DNA of 64,000 nt from Puffinus mauretanicus (lineage: Eukaryota > Chordata > Aves > Procellariiformes > Procellariidae): the NCBI GenBank assembly GCA_023333565.1, contig JAJKFH010003493.1, positions 1,612,001 through 1,676,000 on the forward strand. The letters are read 5' to 3'. How positions within the stretch are numbered: the stretch's first letter is position 1; every line of letters begins with the position of its first letter. The notes below the pieces were generated by a model, which was given only the letters and a program-made list of their open reading frames with translations, did not search any database and was not told the origin of the DNA. This document shows positions 36,401 through 48,900 of the stretch, piece by piece. A program made the position numbers and the translations under genes.

Positions 36401-39400
36401 ACCTGAGTTCGCAATACCACGGAGCAGCTCAAAGAGAAGAGGGGGAATGCCGTACTTTAATACCGTTTCTAGGAGAAGGGAAAGGACAAACTGGGGCTGG
36501 CAGAATTCATTAGGTCCTGGAAAGTAAAGTGGGTACCTCCTAACCAAAATCAGGGCAGATTATCATAATGCCTCCTGTCTGCTACTTTGCTCAGTAAAAC
36601 CTGATGAATAAAGAAAAAAAAAATCAAAAGACTTTTCATGCTATCCATTCTCAGACTGAAAGCAACTGAAAGATGTATGAGTTGATATGAAATCTGGTTG
36701 TTCTCATTAATTTACCATGTAATATAGTGTTTTCCTCAGCTTTGAATTTACTAATAACATAAGTAAAGGCAATAGTAAATAATTAATATACTGAATAGCC
36801 ATGAAAATAATATTTTCAGCTAGATAATCATCTAGTACCAAAATAATCTTTAATGTATTCTGCAATTGTGTTTGAAAGGTTGAAGACTAATGAGGTGAAT
36901 TGAGCAATTCTTTGATGTTATAAGTTGAAGACTCTTTCCAGAATCCCATTATTATTTTAAGAGCAAAATGACATGTCAATCAATGTATTCAAAAAAAGAC
37001 TGAAATCATCTGGCAGGCTAGCTAATTCCAGTATAATGCCATAGTTTATGTTCAGAGCAGTATTATGGAATAGACAACAGCTACTGTAAAGCTAGTTGAG
37101 TTTTACTGAGCCAATTCACAAAACCCTTGCTGAATACATGTAAAAACCTTTTTCATAAATCTCCAATAAGATTAAGTCAGAGTGACTCTTGCCCAAATAT
37201 GAGTTTGAAAACAGAAAAAGAAACCATAGGTTTAGGATATAAGAATTAGAGAGAGAAAATAGAGTTATAAACATGAAAGCCAGTCAAAGTCACCCCAAAT
37301 TTGAAAGTAGCTCATGCTAGCGTCAGATAGAAGAATGGTAGGATGGAAGAGAAACCACATACTGTTATGTCTGGGAAGACCCTAGAGCTGATGTACTACG
37401 TATGCAGATTTGTCTAGGCAGTGGACTTGTAAGGTGTTAGACGAAAAAATGTCTCCATCCTTTTATGCAACTTCTTTGCAATAGGAAATGTCGTTCAGAC
37501 ATCTTACGGTTCTCACGTATTTTCAAATGGCCAGAGGTGCCACCTGCAGAAATCTAGGAGGCCAATACAGTTACCCTTATCCTCTGATCAGATCTATTAG
37601 GAATTGTATGTATGTAGTGGCTTGCACAAGTTCTCTGCTCTGCTTCAAATTTCTCCCATACTAAATAAATCTCACAAAGCATTACTCTGAGAGATAACTC
37701 CTCCCTGTATTGTTGCACTTTCTTATGAAAGCTTCAAAAAGATGCCAACATTTTCATATTTAGCACTCTAAATACCTGTATAAACCTAATTTATCCATTG
37801 CTGAAAAAGACTGTATCTTCTCTCTTTTTGTGATCTGAAAGTCTACACAAAATTAATATTTAAAGAGTGTGGCTGGTCCTCCCTCCTTAATAAGTAAAAG
37901 ATAGTTCATGATCATGCATTGAGTGTGCTTAAATCTCTATCTGTTGTTCTCAAGATGACATGTAAATATGGAGGAAATAAGCAGTAGAGTCACTGCCTCT
38001 TAGTCAGATCCGCTGATTATAATTTATCCTTATATCAACTGCTGTAGCACTCTTGCAATTAGCTGACCATGATCCTTCTTTCTGCAAGCCAGTCCCAGTC
38101 CCAAAAGAGTTTACAAACTAAATGGTCAAGGCAAAGAGAAGAGGATAAAAATACTCCTTATACAGAATTTGCCAGTAGTAGCAATTGTCATTTGACTCCA
38201 TGCTCTTTTTGCTTGTATGTATTAACGTGGTTGTATCGGGGACGGCTTGTTCGGGAAGAGGGTAGAAGATCAAGCATGAAGGTTTTGGGAGAAGCTGGGT
38301 CAAACAGCCCATGGGCACAAGGGATGTAATGTTGATGGTGAATGGCCCAGGAAAACCCAGGCAATGTCAGCACTGTCATTGCTGATACTGTGCCACATCT
38401 CATTGGCTTTTTCTTACAGTTTCTGCACAGGAAAAAAACATTTTAACTGCTAAAATAATAACAGAAGCTATGGGCTCTGCAGTGTGAATTTATTCAGCTC
38501 TTTGCAAACCCAGCTGAAAAAAATGGAAATAATTGCTGAAAATGCCAGGCAAGAAGCCACTCTTCTTTCCACCAACCAAACGTCTGCACGTCTGTAGAAG
38601 GGCTTTTGCACTCTATGGTATGACAAAGTGGGAGATGACAGATTGCAGAGTCTGTCCCCGGAGAGGAGGTTTCCTCTGCAGTGACACTGTAGAAGTAGTT
38701 TCTCTCACCGTAACACAGTATAGGGAGCATGCCCCACTCCCAAAAAGGCTGATGCACCATGCTAGCCTGATGCAATGGGAAGAATTTTCTGAAGAGGACA
38801 AGTAAATAAGTTTTTCATAGTATATTACATTGGCACATTTTGCAAGAACTGCTGGTAATCACAACTAAGGCAGCAGAGGCTAAACTCTTCTTAAAAAATA
38901 AAAAATGAACAAATGAAAAAACAGGTTTGACTCTTCTGACAGCACACTTTTTTCCATTTTGTGATAGACTCTATGGACACTAGTGGACATAAGTAGTGCC
39001 TTGCTAGACTGTGAAAAATAGCAAATTCTTTCACTCCACATAGGTAGAACAGTATTCAAGTGCCTGCTGCTATTTTTCCTTATGCTTTTATCAGACTGAG
39101 CATACTGTATCAGCAGAACATCACAGCAGGTAGAAAGAGTGTAAAGTAGTTTTGTATAGACCTGATAATGTGTGTGAATCTGTTCCTTTTTTCCCTATTA
39201 AATAACAGTCCTGATGGTTGTACTTGGCAAGATTCTTTTTCTTTTACACTTTTGAATTTAAATTTTACACATTAAATTTAATGAATGTATGTTGTGGTTT
39301 AACCCCAGTCAGCAACTAAGCACCACACAGCCGTTCACTTACCGTCCCCACCGCTAGTGTGATGGGGGAGAGAATTGGATGAGCAAAAGTAAGAAAACTC

Positions 39401-39420
39401 ATGGATTGAGATAAGAACAG

Positions 39421-39426
39421 TTTAAT
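39421..39426 (-). promoter_or_regulatory. Possible LTR polyadenylation signal (ATTAAA)
   Basis: The common variant ATTAAA lies on the minus strand downstream of the LTR TATA element, where the R region would end. No canonical AATAAA is visible on that strand there. Activity is inference. Confidence 0.35.
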
Positions 39427-39439
39427 ATTTGAAATAAAA

Positions 39440-39534
39440 TATTATAATTATAATAATAATGATGATGATAATAATGATGATAATAATAATAATAATAATA
39501 ACAATAATAATAATTATAATAATAATAATAATTT
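39440..39534. repeat. Imperfect (ATA)n microsatellite inside the LTR
   Basis: About 95 bp of ATA/ATG triplets with a few interruptions, lying between the LTR TATA element and its far end. It gives the long run of Ile codons seen on the minus strand. It probably grew from an A/T-rich tract of the LTR family, so it is an LTR-borne microsatellite and not an independent one. Confidence 0.95.
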
Positions 39535-39680
39535 GTAATGAAAAGTAAAACAATGAGAGAGACAGAGGAACAAAACCCGGGGTGGGGGGAAACAAGTGAT
39601 GCAACTGCTCACCACCTGCAGACGGATGCCCAGCCCATCCCTGAGCAGTGACTGCTGCCCCATGGCCAACTCCCCCCAGC

Positions 39681-39688
39681 TTATATGC
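39681..39688 (-). promoter_or_regulatory. LTR TATA element
   Basis: On the minus strand CATATAAG is preceded by CCAAAGGGATATTCC and a CRE-like half site (TGACATCA). This is the usual order of a retroviral U3 promoter and the main evidence for the LTR's orientation. Confidence 0.5.
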
Positions 39689-39955
39689 TGAGCATGATGT
39701 CATATGGTATGGAATATCCCTTTGGTCAGTTTGGGTCAGCTGCCCTGGCTATAGTCCTTCCCAGCTTCTTGTGCACCTCCTCGCTGGCAGAGTATGGGAA
39801 GCTGAAAAGTCCTTGACCTAGTATAAACACTGCTTAGCAACAACTAAAACATGAGTGTGTTATCACATTATTCTCATGCTAAATCCAAAACACAGCACTA
39901 TACCAGCTACTAGGAAGAAAATTAACTCTATCCCAGCTGAAACCAGGACAATGTG

Positions 39956-42900
39956 TTAAAAGTCAGAGGCACAAAGGGAGCATTTACCACTACAGCACAA
40001 TGCAAGAAAGCTGAAAAATATCAGCAATAATGAACACAGGCAAGAGACCTCTAATGACATTGCATTATTTAAGGCCATTTCTCCGCAATTTGAACTGTGT
40101 GTTTTGCTGAAAGTACAGCTAAGAAAAGTCTAAAACCAGGACACATAGCATACATTGCAACTACCCATTATTAGGGGATATCTAGAAGGAATAATTCAAA
40201 TTTCTAGAATAAAAAGCACCAGTAGCAAGCAGTAAGAGAAATAAGAAAATGAGTGTGAGTACATATTACTACGCAATTCTTTTTTTTAATTGCTTGCTAA
40301 TTATGTCTTCTAGCGTATTATGAAGTCAAAGACAAAAGAAAATTAAGTTCAGAATACTAAAATGCCATCTCTTTCCCTCGTTGCTTTCTGTGTCCCCCAC
40401 CTACAATGCCAAGCACGACCACAACCGATCAACATACTCAACCCTGGTGTTTGAGAAGGGAACGCCCTAAATGATTGTGTGAATCTTCTATCAACACCTT
40501 ATTGATATTACAGCCTCTTCCCTGCCCTGCTATGTTGTGAACACGCTGCAGAACACAGTAAGAGAGGATGGAGCACAAGGGGACACACCAAGAGCTGTAA
40601 TGACAGAAAATTTTGTTTAGTCCATAAACACAGGATCAACCTTGTCTATCTTTAGTCAGGTAAAAGTCAGGTGGCTAATCTAAGCCAGTTACTGATGTTG
40701 ACCATAACTCAACACAGCAGTCCTTAGTACATTAAATAGCATAAGGTATAATAGTATATAGTATAAAGTAACACTAGAAATAGTTTAAATCAATAGAAAC
40801 ACATGTTTAAGAAAGCCAGAGTAAAACTTATATCCCAACAAGGCTTTAGACGGGATAGACGATAAGATGTTTGGAAAATTTTTAAGAGAAATAAGTAGCA
40901 AAAACTGAACTGGGTTTTCCTGTGTAGAAAGCCATAAGCCAGACTGCAAGGCTGACTGAATGATCCTAACAGATATATTTATGTCATTATATGGATTAGG
41001 ATAACCTGATGTCAGTAATACCATTAGTTTTATTTAAACAACTCTTAGAAATAAGAAGAATAAAAGAAGCGCTTTGCTCTGCGGTGCCATTTCTTTTGCA
41101 CTGATGTTACGTCTATATAAACCTCCCCATCTGCAGATGCCCCATGGCTTTCCCTGACAAATCAGGCTTTGAGTTAAGATAGCAGAAGTAAGAAGAAATT
41201 AGTTAGATGAGATGAACCATAAATGAACAAGGTAACCAATTTCCAGTTAACACCCTCTAGCAGATTACCAAATTGCTCCTGAAATCGGTTTTGAACAATG
41301 GGCTTCCAATAGCCACTCTTGTAAAGTCAGACTCTTCCTGGTAATAGCAAATAAAATGGATCTAATCCTCTGACTGTAATATATGAGGCCAAACATATCT
41401 TTTAGTCTTCTTGATTCTCCTTAGAGCCAATTCTTTCTTTCTTCCTCACAGAACAGTCAATGATTTCCTCCCTCATCAACTCCCACTCTTCCAAAATACT
41501 TCTTCCCGTCATAAAGCAAGTTCTGATATTTTTAAAATGTAACTTCTAACACTGGAACAACTGCAAAGAGCATAATGGCAGGAAGTGATGAAGGTAAGCC
41601 CATTATTTCTGAAACCCTCAGGACTTAGAAAGGGAACGCTTTCTTTGTTCATTAAAAATATTTCACATTTGAAACCACTGAAATAAGACAACAGTAAAAA
41701 TGCCCACCTGAGATACTTAGAAATTATATCTACCCCCAAAAAGCATATACCTATTGCTATCTGAGAGTGACATTATTACCTCTTTAACCATGCTTGATTG
41801 TAATCTATGCATGTGAAAAACTCTTAACAAATTTCAAAATTTGAAAGCAGCAAATTAAGAAGATACAAAAAAGAGGATGAAAACACAAAGCATCCTGGAC
41901 ACTGAGTGTGACTTCATTCAGTCTGAGGCACTCCAAAGGCCCTCCTGACCCAAAGTTCTTCTGAAGTATTTTTAATATTCAAGGATAAATTGGTCTCTCA
42001 CAAGAAGGGTCTCTGCTAGTCAGTGGAGGCAAGGAATCCCTGATGTGTCTCCTCCCCTCCAGCTCACATACCAGACTCTGGGGTCTTAGAAGCTGGACTG
42101 ATTCAAGAGAAAGTTCTTGGTACTGATGAGAAAACATTGTGCTGAATGCTTCTTTCTTAAAAAGTAAAAGCTTTGTTCTCTTTTATTTCACAAGTCACCT
42201 GCGTTCCGGTTAAGGGAAGCTAAACAGCAGTATAGAAAAAGTATGCACCTGTGGCTAAACTGAAGCATTTCTGGAAAAGCTCAAAGCCAGGAAAGTATAT
42301 TGCAGTCAATGTTAAAACCCAAAGATTCTGTTAGATATTCAAGGTGACAAATTGCCCCTTACATTGCTTTCATCGTGTTTTTTAAGAATTGATTGCATTT
42401 GCAGTCAAAGCTATTCTCAGAATTATATTGTGAAAGATCTAAAAGTGCTTGCTTATTATTATGAATGGGTTTAATATTCAACAGATTATTATTTCCCGTT
42501 TTCTCTGTACTATTGCCTGTAAGTCAACTTCTTTTTTTGGAGACTTCAGAAGTCTTCAGTGACCAGCTTGTCTGTAAGAATGACGTAACCTTTGAAACGG
42601 ATAAAAACATAGAATGACAAGAATTTAAATAAATTTGAATGTTCTAATTAGCTGCATACACAAATGGTTAGAGTTCTTTTGCAGTTCTGTCTTTTACGAC
42701 TTCTCAAAAGTTGGAAAAATGCTGGCATAACAGAGCATACGCAGATTGTCAGCAGTGCGTGATAAGGGCAGTGTAGCATCTATAATACACTGATGATGAA
42801 TCTGTACAGGATCATCTTGTTTTCTAGGCAGAAGGCTTTCTGAACAGGGAGGATGCTCTGGATCAGAAGTTGCCATTTCATGCTTCCGCTCTATGGCAAA

Positions 42901-45900
42901 CATTTTGCAGGGAAGAGCTGTCTTCTTTCTCAGAGGAGGCTGATGCAAAACAAAAAGCACGTAAGCATCTCTGTCTATGGTCGTTTCCCAGTTGGCAGGC
43001 AAGGTTATCACTTTAGTAACTGGATCCAAGTGGTTGCTCCCCTTCTGCCTCAGATAGTGTAACTTCTCTTGCTAATAAGCATTCAGTTTTTTAAATTGAA
43101 AGAGTTAAATCTTTCCTAAAATCATCTGTTTAGGGATAATTTTTTTTTCCTGAGGATGACCTCTTTAAATTTGCAGTGACTCACTGAATATCTGCTAAGC
43201 ACCCAAGCAGTTCCTTTATCTGCTTTTTAAAATATTACCACCTCTTCTTGTGTCTCAGCAGATAGGAGTGTGGTTGCTGGATCTGGCTCTGTTTGTCTTA
43301 AAGCCTGAATCTTCCTACACTTCCTTCCTATCTACACTTGAAGAGTTTCCAGCGCCGAACTAGTCCTCTGTAACTAATACATGAACTGAATCACCTTTCT
43401 TATCCACTCAGACACTCACTTCTTTTTGGCATGATTTGATATTAAAGAGGGTGTTTAGGCTATCCCAGTGGCAAAAATTTGCCATGAGACAGATTTTCCT
43501 AATAAAGAAGATGCTACATGTGCAAAGCACCAAACTGTGTCACTGCCTATCAAAAGGTATTAGCTGAGGAGGGATGGGAATGAGAGAAATCAGATGAAAG
43601 AATTTTTTCTGGTTGTTTTTTTTGTATTTTGTTGGGTTTTTTTTTTTTGTCCCTTTAGTGCATGACTGGAGTGTAGCTGCACGATTGCACTTCACAGTCA
43701 GTTGTGAAAATCTGATTTTCTAATGCATCATTAATTTGACAGAATCTGACTCAGGATTTGACCATGTACTTCTAGGCTGTTCCGAAGTATGGTGAAAATC
43801 TGATTGAAAAAAAATCTCACAAGGAAGAGAGCTTCTCCTTTGCATCCTTCTTTTCCCCTACTCTTCAGTTTCCTCTAAGATATAATTTTTTATTTTGGTG
43901 TTCATTTCCTCTGACCTTTCTCCCCTTCAGCAGCCCAGGTTTCCTCTAAAGCTCTTGACATCTATTGAAATGGCCATTCACAGCCACTCTGAAAATTGCC
44001 ATTTAGGAAGGAATAATGCGAAAAATTCTAGTATGCCTCATACAGAGAGCTAACAAGCCCCTAATTAGGTGTGAGGAATGATCTGAGGGCATGGGTCTGG
44101 ATAGGATTTCACCACACAGTGAAAGAAGCACTTCTTCAGCTACATGTGCCTCTTCTATGACTCCACTGGGAACACGGTATCTATCCAGGAAAGCATGATC
44201 TGGCCTTTTCTCCTTAGTAAGTTAAAGGCAAACATTGCATAGCCAGGAGAGGACACGCACGTCTGCCTGAGGGTGCGCTTCTGGTCTTCGTGCTTCTGAT
44301 CAGGCAATGAGAGCTGACATTTGATAGATGTTGATCATCTATCACCTGTCAGTCTGAAAAACTAGGTATCCTCAAACTTGCAGAGTAATACTCATATTTT
44401 TAATAGAACCTTTATACTTCTAAGCACCTAAATGAGTAAACACATATCCTCTTCCTCCTCATACCACTACAGCACACCATGAGGAGCAGCTATGTACCCG
44501 GGATAGAAATCCAGGTGCCACTTCTGTGCATCTGTGTTTGTTATACAGGGACCCAAAGGGCCAGGCAGGACCCAGTCTTCTAATTCAGACAGGACATGAC
44601 AAATTGTTCCTCCTACACAGAAAAAATACCCGTCCCACAGTCTCTCATCCTCTGGGCCCTCTTCCCTAAACTCCCTCCTCTCTTACCACTTCTGCCCTGC
44701 AGGTGTGGATTACAGGCAGGGAGAGAGTCGTTCCGTGAATTAGGGTGTTGATCCAAGCCCTTGTTCAGTCCACCTTTCTCCCATGCAATTAATGCCAGTC
44801 TTCCAACCATACACAACTATTGCAGGATTTCTGCCCTTTGTGGAACTTGACAGACTTCGCAGTAGCTGCCGAGGGGATGGACGCCCATGCTACTGCAGGT
44901 TAGAACTGTTCCTGGGGTCAGAAAGTTTTTTTTTATAGCCATCTTCAGTGTCCTGGGATGGATGGGGGAAAGGAGAGGGATATCTATCATTCCCATCCCA
45001 GATGCTCATCACTCATGCATCTTAGCATATCTCCTCCTGCCTCAGTATATCTGAATGCTGGCAGTGCAACACAACTGAAATGGAGTGAGAATATGCCAAC
45101 TAATAACAGCTCCACACCAGCCTTGGCTTTACAGCCAGACTCTCAGACCCAGTGTGGTCCCAGCATTTGAACTATGGACCTGGAGGAGATAAATCCATGT
45201 AGGAACTGTACATATTCATCATGCCACCCTACCTGGAAGTTCAGTTTCCACTGCCTGTTCTACAGAAGCAGTCACCAAAAATGGGGGAGGCTGGGGCCAT
45301 GGTCTGCAGGACAGAGGGAGCACAGTCAGTGCCCCTGAGCCCTTTGGCTACCAACTAGAAGTGCAAGGTACTGGTACTGTAGAGACTGAAATACCTCTAC
45401 TGTTATTCTACAGGAGAGCAGGCTGGAGGCAGAGATTCACTTTGCCATCATTTTGCACAGGGCTTCTCTATGCATAGCCCTCTAATCCTGCCATGAACAG
45501 GAAGCAAAATACAGCCCTAAGTGCTTTTTCTGAGGATAAAAGGCATCTGAGGGGATGTGGAAAGACTGAAGAGCTCAAGAAAGCCTTATTAATTAATTCT
45601 GAGCCATAAAACAAAGAAAAGAGCAAAAACAAGTTCTAAGAATGAGATACAGCCTCAACATTTCTCATGCTCAATGCAATGCTTAGGAGCAGAGATTTAT
45701 CTTAGGAAATTTAAAACAGTATTTCCAAAACCATTCTTCACTTATTGAGGATTAATTTGTTTCCACCAGAGCTGACAAACTGCTGACATTCAAGCTCTTC
45801 AGAAGTTTTTAGAAGAAGAGCCATGATTCAAAGGGTGCATGCAATCTCAGTGATTCCTGCCAAAGGCTTTAAAATTTGAAAAAGATAAGAAGATGTCCTA

Positions 45901-48900
45901 GGATACATTAAAAAAAAAAAAATCTTATGGATTTTTGTTGCTCATTTCTGGTATCTAACACACATCGCCTGTTGTCTGTGTAAATTACCTGGGCAAGTAC
46001 TTGGTTTCTTAATGAGAATTTTTGTCCCAGTACTAGAGAATAGGACTCGGACCTCTTAGATGTTAGCAAAGTAAAACATAGTCTTTATCCACAAGAAGAC
46101 GGGCTGTGATTTTTCCCCATGAAAAATGTAGGGTTAAAAATAATATTACCTTGTGTTTAATGAAATGTTTTTGAAAATGTGGGAGGGGAGAGGGCTTGCA
46201 TCAAAAAGTCTAAAAATAAGACCTTCCTAGGCAACTAATACAGGTAAGAATACAAAGATAAAAATTAACTGCAGGGAAAAAAAAAAAAGGAGAAAACGCT
46301 ACAAGAAATAATTGTAGATCTTAAATAAGGATGGATGGAAGGACATGTACTGAGATAGCTATAACACTTTACTGCCTCAGACTTTTACTCAATGAGCCTT
46401 GACAAGTACAAAGCTATGAAAAGTAAAGTCTTATGAAGTATGTTTGAAGAGAAAGAAAATATTCATTTTCACTGCACCTTAAGGAAAATACTGCTGACAT
46501 CACTCCACAGGCCTCTGTGAGAAGGTCACCCCACCTTTTCGTCGCTATTCCAGGAAAAAAAAAGTAGCTCCAGATGCTTTTGTTTTGTGTTTCCACACAA
46601 ACACATACTTTCCAGTAACTTCACTTTAATAATACATGATGGGAAACCTGAGCGAATTATTTCTGTGAAATTTTCAATCTGGCAGTCTGTGTGCACTTTA
46701 TTTCCAAGCTTTTTTTCCACAGTGCAAGATGCTCAGGAAGCCACATACAACTTTGTTCAGCCTCCAAGTCATTGTATGAAGTAAATAGAAGAATGCCAAA
46801 AAATAGTAAACAATTAGAAACTATGTTAAACACTGAGCACAAAAAGGGAGAATGAAAGACAGTTGAGCTGAAACCTCCCGCCAGCTTCCAGACTATCCTG
46901 TCTTTCTCATTTAGTCAGACTACAAAGTGCAGCCCTCTTTAAAATGCTCTACAGGAATAAATGGACAATTTGAGTTGGGTTGAATTCAGTGGTATTCAAC
47001 AAATAGTTTGGCCCATTTGTCTTCAGAAGCTTTGTATTCAAATAATATTCCCACTGCTGGATATCAATCCCACTATAAGTTAGTTTTTTAAATCAACTAA
47101 TTAGGCATGCTACATAAAAGACAGGTGTTACCGTCAGCCTCTAAATACACAACAGTGTATAAATACCTAAAAACAATATTTTAAACATTTAGTTGCTCTC
47201 TCTTCTGAGCGCTTCAGTTTTTGCACTTGCTTCATGAGTCTAATATTTTTTTTGTGCAATCATGAGAGCTCAACATGTTTTTCTTTTTGAGCTGATAGCT
47301 AATATTCTCATGTAGATCAGCTTACTGCTGCTGCTTGGGCTTTCGGTCTGAAAGCCCATCAAAAGGCAAAAATCTTGCAATAGAAGCATAGGAGTCATCA
47401 GTACCCTATGAAATATGAAAATCAATTCTGCACAGTGGGCTTGCCTAGCCAGTCCCAGGCAACAGGCTTTTACTCAGAGGAGAAAGCCAGGCAATTACTT
47501 TTAAAGCAGAATATTTAGGAGGACACTCCCAGGAAGCAATCCCTAAGACACTAGAGGATATACTAACAGTCTAGACATACCTTTTGCCACAAAGAAACAT
47601 TGTTTCATGCTGTTGAAACTGTATACACAGAAATCAGAAGAACGAACTGAACATTTAATTAAAGCAGAATGTCAACATGAAAAAAAGTGGCAGCAGGAAT
47701 GAGGAGATTAAAACATACCCCTGTTTTTCATCCACAGCTTTCAGTGCTTAATGAATTCAATAGACACTTTAGATAATGGGGCACTGTTAACTAGCTTAGC
47801 AGGCTTTCTAGCATATGTTTGAGATCAGGAGACCTCATTCCTCTTGTTTATTGACAGAAATCTAAGACACAGCAGGATTTTGGACTAGGTCCTTCTTATT
47901 GCATGCTACTTGTAATAAAGTGGTTCCTCCACACCAAGGTCTAACCTCCACTGTTCTAGGTTCTGTGTATTCACATAGAGAGTTAGCCCATGTCCTGAAG
48001 AGTCTATTCTCTAAATAGATTAGCTAAAGACATTATTATTATTAACCAATCTAACAGATGAGGACTTTAAGCAGATGAGGAATTTCAGCAGGGAAATTAA
48101 GGGACATGACAAAGGCCAAATGGAAAAATCCATGATTGAGCCCAAATATTTTGAATCTGGGGCCTTTAATATGAGCTTTGTGTCTTTATGTTGGTAAGGG
48201 CTCTGCTGCCAGTTGATAGCTTCCATACAGAGCAAATTAAGATTTATTTTCAGTGCTATAGACAGAAAAGAAAACCACAAGGAAAGAAAGACAAAAATAT
48301 TCTTCTCTATAGAGGGATCACACATCATACTCATTAAGATCTGCTGTCTTGAACCAACTCCTGGCAATTCTCTCACTCTTTCTGGCACAGAGACAAGAAT
48401 AATCAACAATCAAAGATGTTATAGACAGTAAACAGAATTGCATTTCCTATAATCACACCACTACATGCACTGCTGCTATGCTGTTACATATGCACATGCT
48501 GTGTGTGAATTCCCAAAGGAGTGAGCAGGGTATTTGTGAAAGTTAATAGAAGAATTATGTTTCTCTTACAAACAGCCTGCCTCTCGAGTGCTTACTAAAA
48601 CATCATATGCACATAAATCATGTATCTCTATTAATTTAGATTTATAGTCAACATGTTAGTAACCACCCTTCCAAATAGCTATAGGCACTCACATATTATA
48701 AACAATCTGTAGTGTTAGAATAGTAACAACAAAATAACAAAAGCCTACGTATTTTATTTAAATGCATCTATCATTGAGAAAAATGAACATTCAACACTGT
48801 ATAGAACTCCCGGCCCAGGAATATCAAGTATCCAACCCCAAAAATGCTTGCAGGGAAAACCTTACCATACACCACTTCTCATTTAAAACAGAGATCTTCA

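Larger units (their letters stand above)
29707..39284. other. Non-coding AT-rich stretch, no supported gene
   Basis: Frames are short, apart from low-complexity or overlapping ones. A 12-bp duplication lies at 33451-33474 and an A14 run at about 33395-33408. The 90-codon plus frame at 38533-38805 overlaps open minus frames over the same bases and has no splice context. No named repeat is visible. The only entry carried separately is the minus frame at 31415-31630. Confidence 0.6.
39285..39955 (-). mobile_element. Solo LTR of an avian endogenous retrovirus, with target duplication
   Basis: The LTR spans 39290-39950 (661 bp). It ends TGTTGTGGTTTAACCCC on the left and GAAACCAGGACA on the right, giving TG...CA termini. 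Flanking 5-mers ATGTA (39285-39289) and ATGTG (39951-39955) match at four of five positions, consistent with a decayed 5-bp target duplication. Orientation is set by the minus strand, which begins TGTCCTGGTTTCAGCTGGGA and carries a TATA element (CATATAAG, about 39681-39688) and, further downstream, an ATTAAA (39421-39426). No gag, pol or env sequence and no second LTR adjoin it, so it is a solo LTR left by recombination between the two LTRs of a provirus. A 5-bp duplication fits ERVL-type elements. I recognise the family from bird genomes but give no database name. Confidence 0.9.

Noticed and set aside
38533..38805. 90-codon plus frame ending WEEFSEEDK
   Set aside because: The peptide looks protein-like, but minus frames are open over the same bases, and no promoter, splice site or polyadenylation signal supports it.
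39422..39703. Minus frame with a long run of Ile
   Set aside because: It is the ATA microsatellite inside the LTR read as codons, not a protein.
41110..41125. TATATAAA that might mark another LTR or promoter
   Set aside because: No TG...CA ends, target duplication or downstream polyadenylation signal in the right order.
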